From: CAYLZO01 sp964387775
Lineage (GTDB): Bacteria; Chloroflexota; Anaerolineae; JAAYZQ01
Direction of reading: 5' to 3'
Length of the DNA stretch: 5,338 nt
NCBI GenBank assembly: GCA_964387775.1
Contig: CAYLZO010000299.1
Span: forward strand, 1-5,338
In this document: positions 4,932-5,338 of the stretch, in pieces
Layout of the letters: every line of letters starts with the position of its first letter
Position numbering within the stretch: position 1 is the stretch's first letter
Made by a program: the position numbers and the translations under genes
The notes under the pieces: model-generated
Told to the model about the DNA's origin: nothing
Seen by the model: the letters and a program-made list of their open reading frames with translations, nothing else
Database searches by the model: none

Positions 4932-5338
4932 GGCTTGCTGATTCGGGATACGCCCGGTCCCTGCAACCGTGCCAGCGGCGGCAGCGGTCCGTCAATTAGG
5001 GGCAGAGCGTAGCGCCTGAATGCCTCGGTAACCCTATTGCCCGCCTCGTTCACGAACTCGCGGGGCAGGCGCTTTTCGGCGTTGGCCACCTCGGCCAGGG
5101 GCGCCAGGCCCGTCTGCCAGCGGTAGGGGTCGTCCGAGAGGCGCTCCAGCGTGATCATGTCACCGCTTTCGCCGGCCGCCAGGTGGATCACGGCCTGCCG
5201 GCCGACGGACAGGGCCTCCTGCCGGTCTGTCTCGGAGACGCAGGCGCTCAGCACCCGGCCGATGAGGTTGGGCCGCAGGAACCGAGCTTGCAGGCCCAGC
5301 CCCTCCTGGACCTGGGCGCTGAGGTAGGCGGCCACGCC
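4928..5338 (-). CDS. 6-phosphofructokinase (ATP- or PPi-dependent), C-terminal part only
   Basis: The last 136 residues of a phosphofructokinase; the gene runs off the right edge of the window and the frame is open to the last base, so the GTG at 5335 is not a start. The enzyme phosphorylates fructose 6-phosphate to fructose 1,6-bisphosphate in glycolysis (reversibly if pyrophosphate is the donor). The fragment has the pattern of the roughly 400-residue group of the family: SETDRQEALSVGRQAV (about 35-50), GESGDMITLERLSDDPYRW (56-74), TGLAPLAEVANAEKRLPREF (76-95), and VTEAFRRYALPLI near the end. The residues that decide ATP against pyrophosphate use lie in the missing N-terminal half, so donor specificity cannot be read here. 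It is followed with a 4-nt overlap by the HAD gene, implying one operon. Confidence 0.88.
   Translation of the reverse strand, partial: GVAAYLSAQVQEGLGLQARFLRPNLIGRVLSACVSETDRQEALSVGRQAVIHLAAGESGDMITLERLSDDPYRWQTGLAPLAEVANAEKRLPREFVNEAGNRVTEAFRRYALPLIDGPLPPLARLQGPGVSRISKP

Noticed and set aside
5333..5335. GTG as the start of a small 135-codon gene
   Set aside because: The frame stays open to the window edge and the protein aligns with the C-terminal part of phosphofructokinase, so this is a truncated larger gene.

Overview
The window is a stretch of GC-rich bacterial chromosome with four protein genes, two of them cut by the window edges. On the + strand is the end of pheT (phenylalanyl-tRNA synthetase beta chain). 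Convergent to it, on the - strand and read from right to left, are the end of a 6-phosphofructokinase gene, a HAD-superfamily phosphatase/phosphomutase gene that overlaps it by 4 nt (ATGA), and a complete tungsten-type aldehyde:ferredoxin oxidoreductase (AOR) gene. A bacterial-type PheT, a stand-alone AOR and a phosphofructokinase of the longer 'TGLAPLAEVAN' type, together with widespread environmental repeat sequences, would suit an anaerobic or facultative bacterium such as a member of Chloroflexota (Anaerolineae-like). That placement is inference and is not proven by anything in the window.

Layout: 1-2036 pheT 3' part; 2037-2113 short convergent intergenic region with a perfect 15-bp hairpin that can serve as a terminator for both strands; 2114-4000 AOR; 4001-4247 a 247-bp gene-free gap; 4248-4931 HAD hydrolase; 4928-5338 phosphofructokinase C-terminal part.

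The gap 4001-4247 is the most interesting part. It holds a 145-bp element (4023-4167, 50% GC) that is an imperfect inverted repeat over its whole length. It has 13-bp terminal inverted repeats matching at 11 of 13 positions and is bounded exactly by an 8-bp direct repeat, TCCACAGG, at 4015-4022 and 4168-4175. This is the signature of a transposed miniature inverted-repeat element (MITE). It lies between a plausible sigma70-type promoter (4190-4218, - strand) and the ribosome binding site of the AOR gene, so it appears to have landed in the AOR 5' leader. It also carries a possible outward promoter of its own pointing at AOR.

Two smaller repeat signals lie inside the pheT coding sequence. One is a copy of a REP-like repeat (CCCTTCGACAGGCTCAGGG, 1543-1561) that adds about eight in-frame residues just before the conserved HPGR motif. 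The other is a four-unit 7-bp repeat (893-920) in the B5 domain. Repeat sequences therefore seem to have been accommodated both between and within genes.

Functionally, phosphofructokinase and the HAD enzyme look like a translationally coupled pair in sugar-phosphate metabolism. AOR, downstream on the same strand, oxidises aldehydes and reduces ferredoxin. Whether the three genes are co-transcribed, or AOR is driven only from the gap, cannot be settled from sequence.
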